64,000 bases of DNA from Pezicula radicicola (lineage: Eukaryota; Ascomycota; Leotiomycetes; Helotiales; Dermateaceae). Below, one piece after another: positions 26,958 through 36,569 of the stretch. The DNA lies in contig PDUO01000032.1 of NCBI GenBank assembly GCA_003008705.1, positions 402,747 to 466,746 on the forward strand, given 5' to 3'. The translations under genes were made by a program, and so were the position numbers. A model generated the notes under the pieces. The model had not been told where the DNA came from, did not search any database, and saw only the letters and a program-made list of their open reading frames with translations. Numbering within the stretch: the stretch's first letter is position 1; each line of letters starts with the position of its first letter.

Positions 26958-27366
26958 TCACGCCATACTAAATGACGAAGAGAAGCAATTGAAGCCATCC
27001 TGAGCCTTCAAGTATCTCTCCAAACCACCCACAATGCTTTCAATGACGGCACTCTGAAGCTTGGCTAAGTCTAGTTCGAACCTTTGCCCCGAATCTACTG
27101 TACGCCACTGCCCAACAACACTCCCATATACAGCGTTGTACTTCTTGGAGAGCTTACTGAGTCTTTGTGCAGTGAATTAATCCGTGAAGTGGTTACTAGG
27201 TCCATCTTTTAGATCTTCGTCCTAGCGTAAACTTTGAAGGGAAGCGTCACAGCCAAGATCCAAGAGCACATCTCCAAGCCCGAATGGCGTAGAGTTGGCA
27301 GCCGTGTTGGTCGTAAAAGTGGCGGGTATGTTGGGGTTTTTGGAAACGTACCATAGGTTTGCGTTG
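26958..27366 (-). pseudogene. Unidentified coding relic with two in-frame stops
   Basis: Read on the minus strand from about 27366, one frame stays protein-like for some 135 codons (pieces NPNIPATFTTNTAANSTPFG, LLDLGCDASLQSLR, KKYNAVYGSVVGQWRT, FELDLAKLQSAVIESIV) and ends at TGA 26960-26958. It is broken only by one TAG and one TAA, each one C-to-T step from a Gln codon. No ATG or upstream exon was found, so it is a 3' fragment. The family is not recognised. It abuts the gag remnant, so retroelement insertion may have removed its 5' part. Confidence 0.5.
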
Positions 27367-27597
27367 AATCATATACCACTATTCAGAACTTCCTTTGTGT
27401 GCCTATTCAGGTAATAGAACTAGGGAAAACCACATCTAGATAGTGGGCAAAAACCTAGATCCACACAACACTTGTTATCCGCTCTTCACTTTAGATCATC
27501 TTAACCTATCTGTATATAAATGCCACATTGCTATAAGACAGTACACATCCTTGTCTGTCTAACATGCTCTGTGCATTCTTAACAGAAACCAAAGAGA

Positions 27598-28494
27598 TCT
27601 AAGGAGCATAACTAAACATAGGATCATCCGGAGAATTCTTCATATAACCCTCTGCAGCTGCAAACCTAGTATATGTAGTACCTTCTTTCTCTTCTTCTTC
27701 TTGTGCTTCTCTTCCTCTTCCTCTTCCAAAGAGCTCTCACTACTACTCGAACTATGTGCAGCTTCCTGTGCCTTCTTGTATTTCCTACACTTAGCCTACA
27801 CATGCCCTTCCTTGCCACAAAACCAACACTTGTGCTTTCCCTTGTACTTGTCAACAGGCCTGCCCAAAGACTTCCGTCGAGCACGAGCTAAAGTAGTAAT
27901 TGTAGTAGGAGGATGACTGACTTCGACGGATTGCAGGGAGCTGACTGTCTGCGCAAGGTTTAGTTTCTCTCGTAGACAATACTGCCTCTGTGTCTGCCAC
28001 TCGGGCTTATCAGAAGGTAAGGCTTGTAGAATTCGATCAATTCGATCTCTTTCTGATACAGAGAAACCTGTATTCATTAGTTGAGCTTGTATTGATTCAA
28101 CTCAAAGAACAAAGGCGCGGATAGACTCGATTTTAGGAGTAAACTTCTCTATGTAGAACTCTGCTTTTCGATTTCTAGCCCACACACTGTCTGTGCTTCG
28201 ACCATACACCTTAAGCTTGTTCCACATCAAGGTAGCGTTCTGTGTATCCATTTCGGAGCTAATAAAGGTCTGCAAATTCGATGAAACGGAGTTGAAAATA
28301 ATCATTGCTGCGCGGCGATTAAGCTCGTCGAAATTGTCTCCTTGTCTAGCTTCATTTACAATAGACCAAGTGATCGAAGAGATTAAGGCTGCTTTGCATG
28401 TCTGCGCAAAATGCGAATAGTTGTCTCCTGTAAGGATCGAACTGCGTCCCAATTTGCAGGTATCATAGCCTTCAGATGTAGTAGAAGTCGTCAT
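27598..28494 (-). mobile_element. Ty1/copia-type retrotransposon remnant, gag with zinc knuckle
   Basis: The minus-strand ATG at 28494 opens a gag-like frame (LTGDNYSHFAQTCKAAL, TQNATLMWNKLKVYGRS, ERDRIDRILQALPSDKPEW). A zinc knuckle follows, CWFCGKEGHV then a TAG codon then AKC, which is CX2CX4HX4C with a stop in its last spacer. A TGA also interrupts the frame at 28104-28102. After the knuckle an acidic/Lys stretch and YMKNSPDDPMFSYA follow in a shifted frame, and no protease, integrase or reverse transcriptase is present. The copy is dead and 3'-truncated. Stops in place of Gln/Trp codons fit RIP or neutral decay. Confidence 0.8.
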
Positions 28495-28516
28495 ATTGAT
28501 GAAATTGAACAGGATG

Positions 28517-28529
28517 TGTTGCTACCATG
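28517..28529 (-). other. Probable primer-binding site and end of 5' LTR of the copia remnant
   Basis: On the minus strand, 23 bp before the gag ATG, ...GACA is followed by TGGTAGCAACA. TGGTAGC resembles the start of a primer site for initiator tRNA-Met, and a terminal CA is the usual LTR end. The LTR start could not be placed in 28530-28950. Confidence 0.4.
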
Positions 28530-28956
28530 TCAGGAATAATTGACTGAATTGAAGCTATTCAGATGTGGGGTTGCCACACCACATATAAGATTAAATAGAC
28601 TTTCCGAATTTTCCGGTGCCCAAGGCCCATTTGTAAGCACAATTTCTGACATAAGGAAAGGCAATTGCCAAGATTGTGAAAGTTGGAGCGGCCTCGATGC
28701 CAAAATGAAGCTTCTTCGAGGAACTTCGTTTGCAATTTATCGCTGCGATTTTCGGATTGGTTCCCGGCTAGACTACTGCCACTGCTACAGTAAGTATGAC
28801 AGGTTTTCTCAGCACCGGTGGGATCTAAACCGAATGAGGCTTAAGTCCGTGCAAGCCCACGACCTACAACAAGAGATCCTACTTCCTGTCTTTTACACTG
28901 CTCCATCAGCTTCAAGTCTTTTTTGATGCTCTATCTACCTCTGCAACTAATTTAAT

Positions 28957-29956
28957 ATGACCACCCTTCGCAAAGCTTGCCGCAACTGCACCGCCTCCAA
29001 ACGGAAATGTGTTGTCCAATTGCCAAAATGCACCCGCTGCACTCAGAAGGGTCTTGAGTGCATGTACGATCTTGAACCTCTGAACGCACCGAATGGACAG
29101 CCTGAGAAATTACCTAAGTTTTTGTTTAACCCATCAAATTGTGATTCCCCTGGGTACTGCGTCATGAAGACCCTCAAATCCCGCGCTTCCGACATCGATC
29201 CAGCGATTTGTAGACCTGGAAATGAAGATTCTTTGGAGGCTATTCGCTTGGGTTACCTATTAGTCCCAGATCTTGTCAGGACAGGAAACCTGCCGTATTC
29301 GTACACCCGAAGTTACAACTACATAGCAACTGCAACCACTTTGCCTCCCTTGGAGAGATAGGGAAAGATAGTGTGAATTATGAAAGCTTTAAGCACCTAA
29401 TTCAAATCAATGTCAAGGAAGTGCCAGTCAAAGAGGCCCTTCAGCCCTTCAAGCTCTTCTCGTTTACCTTGCAACATTCTTCTTCTCCTCAGACCAAGCC
29501 GAACAGACAAATGAAGAGAAATCCCTGAACGTCCTATCTGAATGGACTCAAACTTTATTGGTATCTGCCCAGACCAGAATGCCTCAAAATCAATCTCCGT
29601 GGCAGGAATGGCTATTTGGAGAAAGCGTTCGGCGGACCATTATCATGTCATACGCACTCTCTATGGCTCTATCCAGCTTTAAGTACGGGTATTGCTCCAA
29701 TTGGTTGTTCATGGAGTCCCTTCCATTTGACAGGCGCGCAGGCCTGTGGATGGCGGAGTCGCCACAAGCTTGGATTGCAGCAGCCCGAGCTAGAAATGGT
29801 GAAGAGGTAGGGGAGCAGCTCAACTCTTTTCACGAATTCGGGGAAACTCTTGATGGGTCAGACCCTAACTTCTGTGGAGATATGTTTCTGGCTTTGCTCG
29901 CATTTGGTCATAATGGGCACAGAAGAGATCACGAGCTTAGACCTAGTGGGAACTAG
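28957..29956 (+). pseudogene. Zn(II)2Cys6 transcription factor, interrupted by two frameshifts
   Basis: The ATG at 28957 starts a binuclear zinc cluster within the first 35 residues: C-x2-C-x6-C-x6-C-x2-C-x6-C, with the basic SKRK between Cys 2 and 3. The middle frame change is near 29296, where FVHPKLQLH continues in another frame, and a second is near 29440 in a duplicated CCCTTCA context. Each behaves as loss of one base. The third frame holds LNVLSEWTQTLLVSAQTRMP, WQEWLFGESVRRTI and FGHNGHRR before TAG 29954-29956. A restored length of about 333 residues matches short fungal-specific regulators. The neighbouring NmrA-like gene starts 175 bp downstream on the same strand and could have been its target. 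Sequencing error cannot be excluded. Confidence 0.65.
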
Positions 29957-30130
29957 GCTGAATTTGGATCTCGATGGTATCAAAAGTCATCCGACTAGTC
30001 AAACGGGTACAACACGGAATGATATATTCGTCCGTCTCATTCAAGAAGCTGTGTTATAAATTAAGCCAGCACTCACTCACAAACTCTCATATCATCACTT
30101 CCATCAAATTTTTTTTTACAACCCACCACT

Positions 30131-31379
30131 ATGTTCTTGGAAAAGCCTCTTCTCGTCGTTCTTGGTGCCACAGGTAACCGTACGTACCCAAATTCTCGGA
30201 GAAAATTTGCCCCTTTCGATTTTATTACTCCCTCTTGTTTTGAGTAACTTCCTCTTGAGTCATGTTTAAGTTACTTCCGATATTATCTGGAACAAGTAAA
30301 CTAACTCGAGTTTCTGAGTGTAGAAGGAGGGTCAGTACTTTCATACTTTCTCTCACTGTCACCTTGTCCATACGCACTTCGTGGTGTCACTCGAGATCCA
30401 TCCTCGCCTAAATCCGTTTCCCTAGCCTCACTCGGAGTTGAGGTGGTAGCGGGCGACTTTGATAATCCTTCCTCACTCGACGATGCTTTCAATGGCGCAT
30501 CTGTTATTTTTAGCGTCACTAATTTCTGGCAATCTTTCGCCAATCCTTCACAACGTAAGAGAGCTTCTGCATCTGGTCAGAGCATTGGAGTTGTCAGCAG
30601 AGAAAATGAAGCCCAGCAGAACAGAAACATTATCGACGCTGCTGTCAAAGTTAGCACTCTTGAAAGATTTGTTTTCTCTGGCTTGCCTAACACGAACAAG
30701 TTGAGTAGGGGGAAGTACGCTCATGTCTACCACTTTGATGGGAAAGCGATGGCTGAGGAGTATGGCAGATCAGCCCATCCAAAGCTTTGGGAGAAGACGA
30801 GCGTGCTATATGGGGGATTTTATCTAGAAAATTATTTTGGGCCCACGGGTGCTCTAATGCGACCTAAATTGGTATGTCTTTGAAACGTCTAGTTACATGA
30901 CTTCACTGCCTTTCCTCTACCCTCCAAGATTATGCTAGATCTTCGTACTGATTGGTTATCAGAACAACGGCAAAGACACTCTCATTTTGTCTGTCGCTGA
31001 ACCTCTAGCTACGGCGCATTTTCCTATGTACTCTGCCGTCGCGGATACTGGTGCCCTTGTACAGGCCTTACTTCGCGCTGCACCGGGTAAGAAGCTCATT
31101 GGCGTCAATGAGTGGCTCAGTTTACGAGACTTTGCCAAGCTTTTGGCTTAGGTGTTGGGGAAGGGTATCGAGTTTGTTAACCACAACCCAAGCTTCGATA
31201 TGGGAGACCCTGAACTTGAAAAGGATCATGCAGATATGATAGGATTTTGTGTTGAGTTTGGCTACGATGGAGGGAAGGTTGATAAGAGCATTGTGCAGCC
31301 GGCTGATCTAGGAGTGCCGGTGAAGCTGGGGTCTGTAAAAGAGTGGTGTGAGAAGCAGGATTGGGAGAAGGTGTTGTAG
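30131..31379 (+). pseudogene. NmrA-like NAD(P)-binding protein with a premature stop
   Basis: An NmrA/atypical SDR family member, with redox-sensing or NADPH-dependent reductase roles. Exons are 30131-30179, 30324-30871 and 30963-31379. Intron 1 (144 bp) joins GATGN to QGGSV, forming the glycine-rich GATGNQGGS nucleotide-binding motif. ASVIFSVTNFW and RFVFSGLPN follow the Rossmann pattern. In exon 3 a TAG at 31149-31151 stops translation after about 261 residues, yet the same frame stays coding to TAG 31377-31379 (VLGKGIEFVNHNP, GVPVKLGSVKEW). One C-to-T change from CAG (Gln) would explain it. The full length would be 337. The remaining 76 codons carry no other lesion, so the loss looks recent or is a polymorphism. 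Confidence 0.78.
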
Positions 31380-32432
31380 GTTGATTAATGAAGATCCGAG
31401 AGCGACGTGCTGAACGCAAAGACCCCTGTCTTGAATACGACTTAAGATATCAAACAATTTTATCTGCGTTTAACTGTTCCCATATTCTTGTTGTAGAAAA
31501 TGACAACCCTACACATACTATATTCTCCAAAATGCATGCCATATTGGAAGATCATGGACTGAGGAAGCTCTGGAAGTGATTTATGCGTTCATTCGTCCAC
31601 TCGCTCTGCCTGGTTGGTTGCCCTCTGGGACAAGGTGATATCTTCAAAACTGGTGATAAGTCTCGCTCTAGAAGAGATATGACTCAAATAGGGCGGTTAG
31701 GATGAGTGGTTGTCGTAATCAAAGTGACGCTTTCCCGATTTGCGGAAATTCGCGAGCGTAGTGGCAGAATCGTGTCGAGAATGAGAGCTCGCTCGAGATA
31801 TTTAGATGGAAGAGAATAAGTGACTAGTCGGTGTTGTAGCAAATAGCGCACATATAAATTATGAGTGAAAAGTGGAAAATGGCCTCAATTCTCCTCCAGT
31901 ATAAGTTTTGTCGGGCATGTAAGGGATTCGAACGATAGAATTTCCGAAATAAGCGAAGAGTCTTGGCTGCCTTCATCTAGTAACTACGGCCACTAATTTT
32001 ATCTTGGCCTTTGCTCGATCTTTAGAATTATTTCTACATTATTTGTATAATCCATGCAGGAAAACTCAGAATCTAGGACTAGGACCCTGTATGTTGGAAG
32101 GTGAATTAAGCACCAAGAGATGTTAGTGCAAGAAAAGGACATACACTTCTCGTATGCAGCTCTCATGCCATTAATGGCAATTCATCTCATCTTATATTTC
32201 TCGCTCGTGTAGAACGTAGAGCGTATTCATCCAAATCGTAATAGTTGCCCTATCAACGTCTAACAAATTCCTTGTTGAGTGTAACAAGTACTCCAAGCCC
32301 AATAGGCACAAAAGACATCTCTCCTCGATTTCCGAGTTTGTGGTGATCTGGGGAGGAGAATGGTGCGTAAATGCTGAGTTACGAAAGGTGTGTAGCTCGT
32401 CCATTGTGACATCGTCTTCATCGGCTATGGAT
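31380..32432. other. Intergenic
   Basis: No supported gene. A GGATTCGAAC motif at about 31921 looks like a tRNA T-arm but the rest of a cloverleaf is missing. Confidence 0.5.
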
Positions 32433-32644
32433 CAACATTGACGATAGTTTATAAGAAGCTAGGAGAGTTAGAAGAGCCGGTTCCCTAAGCCACTAATTAA
32501 GTGGACTGGACTAGCGTTTCGGGTTTCTTGGTCTACTATTTAAGTGGCTTTCTATAAACAGAGAGCCAGAAAAGCCACCTTTTTAGCCGAAATTGTAAGG
32601 CTCTTCTAGTAAAATTACGAGAAGCCGGACTATCGTCAATGTTG
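32433..32644. mobile_element. MITE-like element, about 210 bp
   Basis: Terminal inverted repeats CAACATTGACGATAG (32433-32447) and its complement (32630-32644) bound a centre with secondary inverted segments (AGAGCCGG, GGCTCTTCT, GTGGCTTT/AAGCCAC). There is no ORF and no clear target duplication. Confidence 0.6.
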
Positions 32645-32896
32645 GCCAAGTACTAGAGCCTTGAAAACAGAAACTCCGATGATGGCAAGAATGAAATGAA
32701 TTGCTTCAGGTTTCTTCCATAGGCAAGGTAGGTCACTCCAGCTGAAAAATATGTGTAGCCCCTTTGTGACGTGACAACATCCCACAATTCACCTTTTTGA
32801 ATTTTCATGGTTGGCATTGCCTCCTCTCAGTTGGCGTGAGAATGAAGTTTACACCATTGCTAAGTTGGGCTCTTTCTTGTACTTCTCGGTGAGTTT

Positions 32897-34093
32897 TCAG
32901 GGTTTCATTTGAGTATATAGACTCTGTTGAGGAAACTGTGTCTCTTCGATCTGTATTTGTTGGATCCTCATCCCCATCTGTGGTGTATTCCAACTCGACT
33001 TGTTTTGCTGCGAGTTTCTTGGCAAATGGCGTAACTTTCCAAGTCCGTGTCCGCCAATTGGAGAAACCACATCTTCTAGCTTAGCAAACCGGAGGAGAGC
33101 TTCTTTGATCTTACCATGCTGTTCATAGCATTGTACCAGGTGCCATAAGGCCAATATCCGGTCTGGATGATCGCCATCTTCTCGGGCCGCACTTGCATAT
33201 CGCTGCTTCTCAACGACTTCAACGAACACTCTCTCGGCATCATCGTACCGTTGCTGCTTGACAAGTACTTGCGCAAAATGAACCTTTCCAAGCAGTTTAC
33301 CGAAATGATTCTTACTTAAAATTCTCTGTGCTATTGGAATGGCGTCTTGGAACAACTTTTCTGCATCGATAGTTTGACCCATAGCACTTTTGACTCTTGC
33401 AAGGTTGCAGACTGCCAGCAATGTAAATGGTTGCTCCTTGCCCAGCCTTGACTCCCGTTGTTCGAGGACTTCAAGCATCAGTTCGTGAGCGCAGTCTAGC
33501 CACTTTTCATCACAATCGAGATAGGATACAGCAATATATTCCCTGGCAATCAGAGTCTGCAAGTGTGTGGGTCCTAGGATCTTCTTGAGGCCCTCAAGAG
33601 CTTGCGTATGAACTTCTTTTGCCTCCTCGTAGCGGAAATACCTCCAAAGAATCCTACCTAGATTGCCCATAGCAATGTACAGATCTTCCTCTTTTATCAG
33701 TGAACTTTTCTTCATCCCTGCAATAGCTTTCGGGCGAAGTTCAAGGGAATCTCTGTATCTTCCTTGAAAACACCGACTCGAGCCCAGAGAATCCATGATC
33801 TTCAATGTTTTTGGATATTCCGGACCCAGAGACTTTAGACAAGCTTGATAGACTTGATCTTGAAGCTCTGCTGCTTCGTTCGTAGGAGCTTGATTCCAGT
33901 AAGCAACGGAGAGGAGTAGCATTATACCCATCGTGGCAGGGTGTTCCAGACCAAGCTTACTGCAAACGAAGTTTTTGACGGTAACCTGAAGCTCAACTGC
34001 CTTTTTCCACAGACCGCATTCTTGATATACACGGCTGAATTTCGCAGACTCAAAGGCATGTCGCCTTCCAAACTCACTCTTGAAGGTGGGCAT
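32897..34093 (-). CDS. TPR (kinesin-light-chain type) repeat protein, probably a partial NLR
   Basis: The first ATG in frame is at 34093; the frame is open a little further upstream to a stop at 34231. There are at least six degenerate 42-residue tetratricopeptide repeats of the LGxEHPxTL type: LGLEHPATMGIMLLLSVAYW, LGPEYPKTLKIMDSLG, LGPTHLQTLIAREYIAVSYL, LGKEQPFTLLAVCNLARVK and so on. Such arrays are usually the C-terminal sensor half of fungal NB-ARC/NACHT proteins, but no nucleotide-binding domain is visible upstream, so this may be a truncated receptor. The last 45 codons look out of frame. A different frame from about 33030 gives FAKKLAAKQVELEYTTDGDE and runs to 32805, suggesting a one-base indel. 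Confidence 0.65.
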   Translation of the reverse strand: MPTFKSEFGRRHAFESAKFSRVYQECGLWKKAVELQVTVKNFVCSKLGLEHPATMGIMLLLSVAYWNQAPTNEAAELQDQVYQACLKSLGPEYPKTLKIMDSLGSSRCFQGRYRDSLELRPKAIAGMKKSSLIKEEDLYIAMGNLGRILWRYFRYEEAKEVHTQALEGLKKILGPTHLQTLIAREYIAVSYLDCDEKWLDCAHELMLEVLEQRESRLGKEQPFTLLAVCNLARVKSAMGQTIDAEKLFQDAIPIAQRILSKNHFGKLLGKVHFAQVLVKQQRYDDAERVFVEVVEKQRYASAAREDGDHPDRILALWHLVQCYEQHGKIKEALLRFAKLEDVVSPIGGHGLGKLRHLPRNSQQNKSSWNTPQMGMRIQQIQIEETQFPQQSLYTQMKP

Positions 34094-35331
34094 CGAAGGA
34101 ATCCTTCGTTGTTTCTGATTTTCACTGATTTTGATGCTAATCTCGACCTGACGCTTTCGTACATGGTTGTGGTGACAAGTGCAGAGGGATGTAAAGTTAC
34201 ACTTCACTGAGTCCGTTTGAATTAAGCTTTAGTCATTAATGGACTGGTTACTTATAATTGACCTACTCTTTACAAAATTAAGAATGTCTCTATGGAAGCT
34301 TCAGTTTTGCATTCCCATATAGGTATGGGTCACGTGTAAATTCTCCGAGTGGAGCTAAACCGCGGTTTCCCCGGCAACGACTTTCCAACGACAAAAAAAT
34401 ATTTCTTAGAGCGTCAAACCTCCTTACAACGGCACAACCAACAGAAAGTCTTCTGTTAATAGTAAAAATGCATTTAGTAGTGGGGTGGAGATTATCACTG
34501 ATGTTTTTGTCTCGCATTTAGTAGAGTGACTGTGTATGATTTATACTACAGTGTGGTATTGAGGTGCTTAGTTGCCATACACCTTTGAAGTCTTACCAAT
34601 CTATAACGTGCAGTAATCTTTCTTGTCGCTGAGGTATGGCAGTAAAACACCTCAGTAGAGTGTCTGAGTAAAACAGTTCACTCAGGATCGAAGTCTCAGT
34701 TGTAATAATTGTCAGTGATTGAAAAACTGCCTGCCAAAACACCAAAAACTTAAGTTCAAGTATTAGGTAGTACAATTGTTCCTTTCTTGAACGTGAGTAT
34801 TCAATTGCAGTAGTTCTGTTCTAGCATAGTTACGAAGAGAGGAATGGAGAGTATATACGAGGACAAAAGCCCAGTGGAGAGGGCAAGAGAGGAGAAACGC
34901 GACTGATGAGGTGGGTCACCATGCTCACGCGTCATCACCCTATACTGAGACTCAGTGCTTTATTCGGAGCCCAAGACCCAAACTGAGAAATCAGGCAGTC
35001 ACATACTCTAATTATCTCCGTAAAAGGACTTTACCAGTTTACGAGGCTCCGATAATACGGCAGCTGTCCCGTGTCGGCTCGGTTCATTCGCCACCGATCT
35101 CGCTGCCGTACCTTTTTCTACAGTCCCGTCAACTGTATTTTCTGCCTATTAAGCTTAAATTTCTTATGTATTATGACCGTGATTTGGTAGGTAAAATTCT
35201 CGCGTAATACAGGTAGGTCCTGGTAGGATATTCGCACTTTGGTTTCTGAATTTCTTCTTCTTTTTCTCCTCTTTTCTCCCCTACTAGCACAGCCTCTTTG
35301 ATTCGCAACTTTACCATTCCAGTGTACCAAA
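34094..35331. other. Intergenic between divergent genes
   Basis: No gene seen. Short A/T-rich open frames only; a CT-rich tract at 35250-35285 leads into the membrane-protein gene. Confidence 0.5.
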
Positions 35332-36569
35332 ATGTCTGAATTTGAGTCGATCGATCTGACTCCGGTTCCCGGGGAGTTCGATATCTACTCTCAAGAGAGA
35401 GCTGAAGAGAGAGCCCATGGCATTGGAGGGGCGGACAGGGCTGAGGCCTCAACGCTACACCAGAAGGCCTCGAGAACTTGGAGATTTGCCGCGTGGGTCT
35501 GGCCTTTCGTGATGTGGGTTGCGGCAGCTGCTAGTTTTGTAATTACCATCTATCTCACGGCAACTGCTAAAGTTGGGGCGAAGAAGAGAAGTGATTTGCG
35601 GAGCCCTGGTTTTATACTGGCCTGCATTACGGTTAGTACTTATTTCTTACCTTTCTTTTGTCCGAACCTGTTGGGCTACTCAGATCAAGTGGGCTACTCA
35701 GATCAAGTGGGTTACTCAGATCAAGTGGGTTACCCAGATCAAGTGGATTACCCAGATCAAGCGGGTTACTCAGATCAAGTGGGTTACCCAGATCAAGTGG
35801 GTTACCCAGATCAAGTGGATTACCCAGATCAAGCGGGTTACCCAGATCAAGTGGGTTGCCCAGATCAAGTGGATTACCCAGGTCAAGCGGGTTACCCAGA
35901 CCAAGCGGGTTACCCAGATCAAGTGGGTTGCCTAGATCAATTAGGTTACTCAGATCAATCGGGCTACCCAGATGCATTGCACTGTTCAAACATACTGATA
36001 TTCGCGTTTTTCAGTTCCCCCTCAGCGTAATTTTCTTCCTATTCGACAAGCTTATGAAGAAGCTCCGAATTGTTGAGATATGGTCCCGAGCGAGCGTCTT
36101 GTGGGCGACCGCCCTTTTGGTCATTGGAGGAATTGCCATTTTAATCAACCTGATCACCAATGTCTACCAGCTCCGCACCAAGAAGTTCTGTTTTTGGCCG
36201 GACGAGCAGGAGTGCTGGGAACACTCTGACGCCGAGGGCAGTCCAGTTACCGCCGCTTCGTGGGTCAGCTTTGGACTTGATTGGTTTTGCTTCTTCTGCG
36301 ACCTCTATATGTTCTACAAGGCGAAGCACCAGCGCGCGCAGGTCACAGCGGCGCCTCTTTTACAAGATCTTCAGGACGGGTTGTTAGGTGTAGCTAGGCG
36401 TTTTCAGTCACCATGGCCGGGTCGCTTGTTTTCGGCCGTCATTGCGCTACCTGGTATGCTCCTTCCGGATCGGATCCTGAGACAACATCCAGCCTATTTA
36501 CGCCTGATAAGGGCCCGAGGATATCAGCTAGTGCCTGGTTCAAACGGTGTTCTCCTCCCAATCCCATAG
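35332..36569 (+). CDS. Four-pass integral membrane protein, function unknown
   Basis: Exon 1 (35332-35631) and exon 2 (36015-36569) join in phase 0 across a 383-bp intron, giving 284 residues. Four hydrophobic helices are visible: AAWVWPFVMWVAAAASFVI, FILACIT+FPLSVIFFLF, ALLVIGGIAILINLI and WVSFGLDWFCFFCDLYMFY. A Cys-containing loop (CFWPDEQECW) lies between TM3 and TM4, and the tail is basic/hydrophobic. The four-helix layout resembles MARVEL-type proteins, but no signature proves it. The intron is unusually long for this window because it contains an 18-bp minisatellite. The GTTAGT donor and TTTTTCAG acceptor are good. Confidence 0.75.
35673..35978. repeat. Intronic 18-bp minisatellite, about 16.5 copies
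   Basis: The unit is GGGTTACCCAGATCAAGT. Sixteen consecutive full units start at 35673 and a partial one ends near 35978. Variants (ggAtt, Tcag, aagC) recur in the order 3-4-5 / 6-8-9, so blocks of units were copied together. Because 18 is a multiple of three and no unit makes a stop, several frames on both strands are open, giving spurious ORFs such as (NPLDLG)n. The array lies wholly inside the intron 35632-36014. Confidence 0.95.

Noticed and set aside
28540..28926. 128-codon plus-strand frame between gag remnant and zinc-cluster gene
   Set aside because: It lies where the copia LTR should be and has no protein-family feature.
31915..31935. GGATTCGAAC resembling the T-arm of a minus-strand tRNA
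   Set aside because: Neither the paired T-stem, an anticodon arm nor an acceptor stem could be built around it.
35673..35978. Long open frames on both strands over the 18-bp array, and a CRISPR-like look
   Set aside because: Units are contiguous with no unique spacers, and the array sits in an intron with good borders in a eukaryotic gene; the frames are open only because the 18-bp unit lacks stops.
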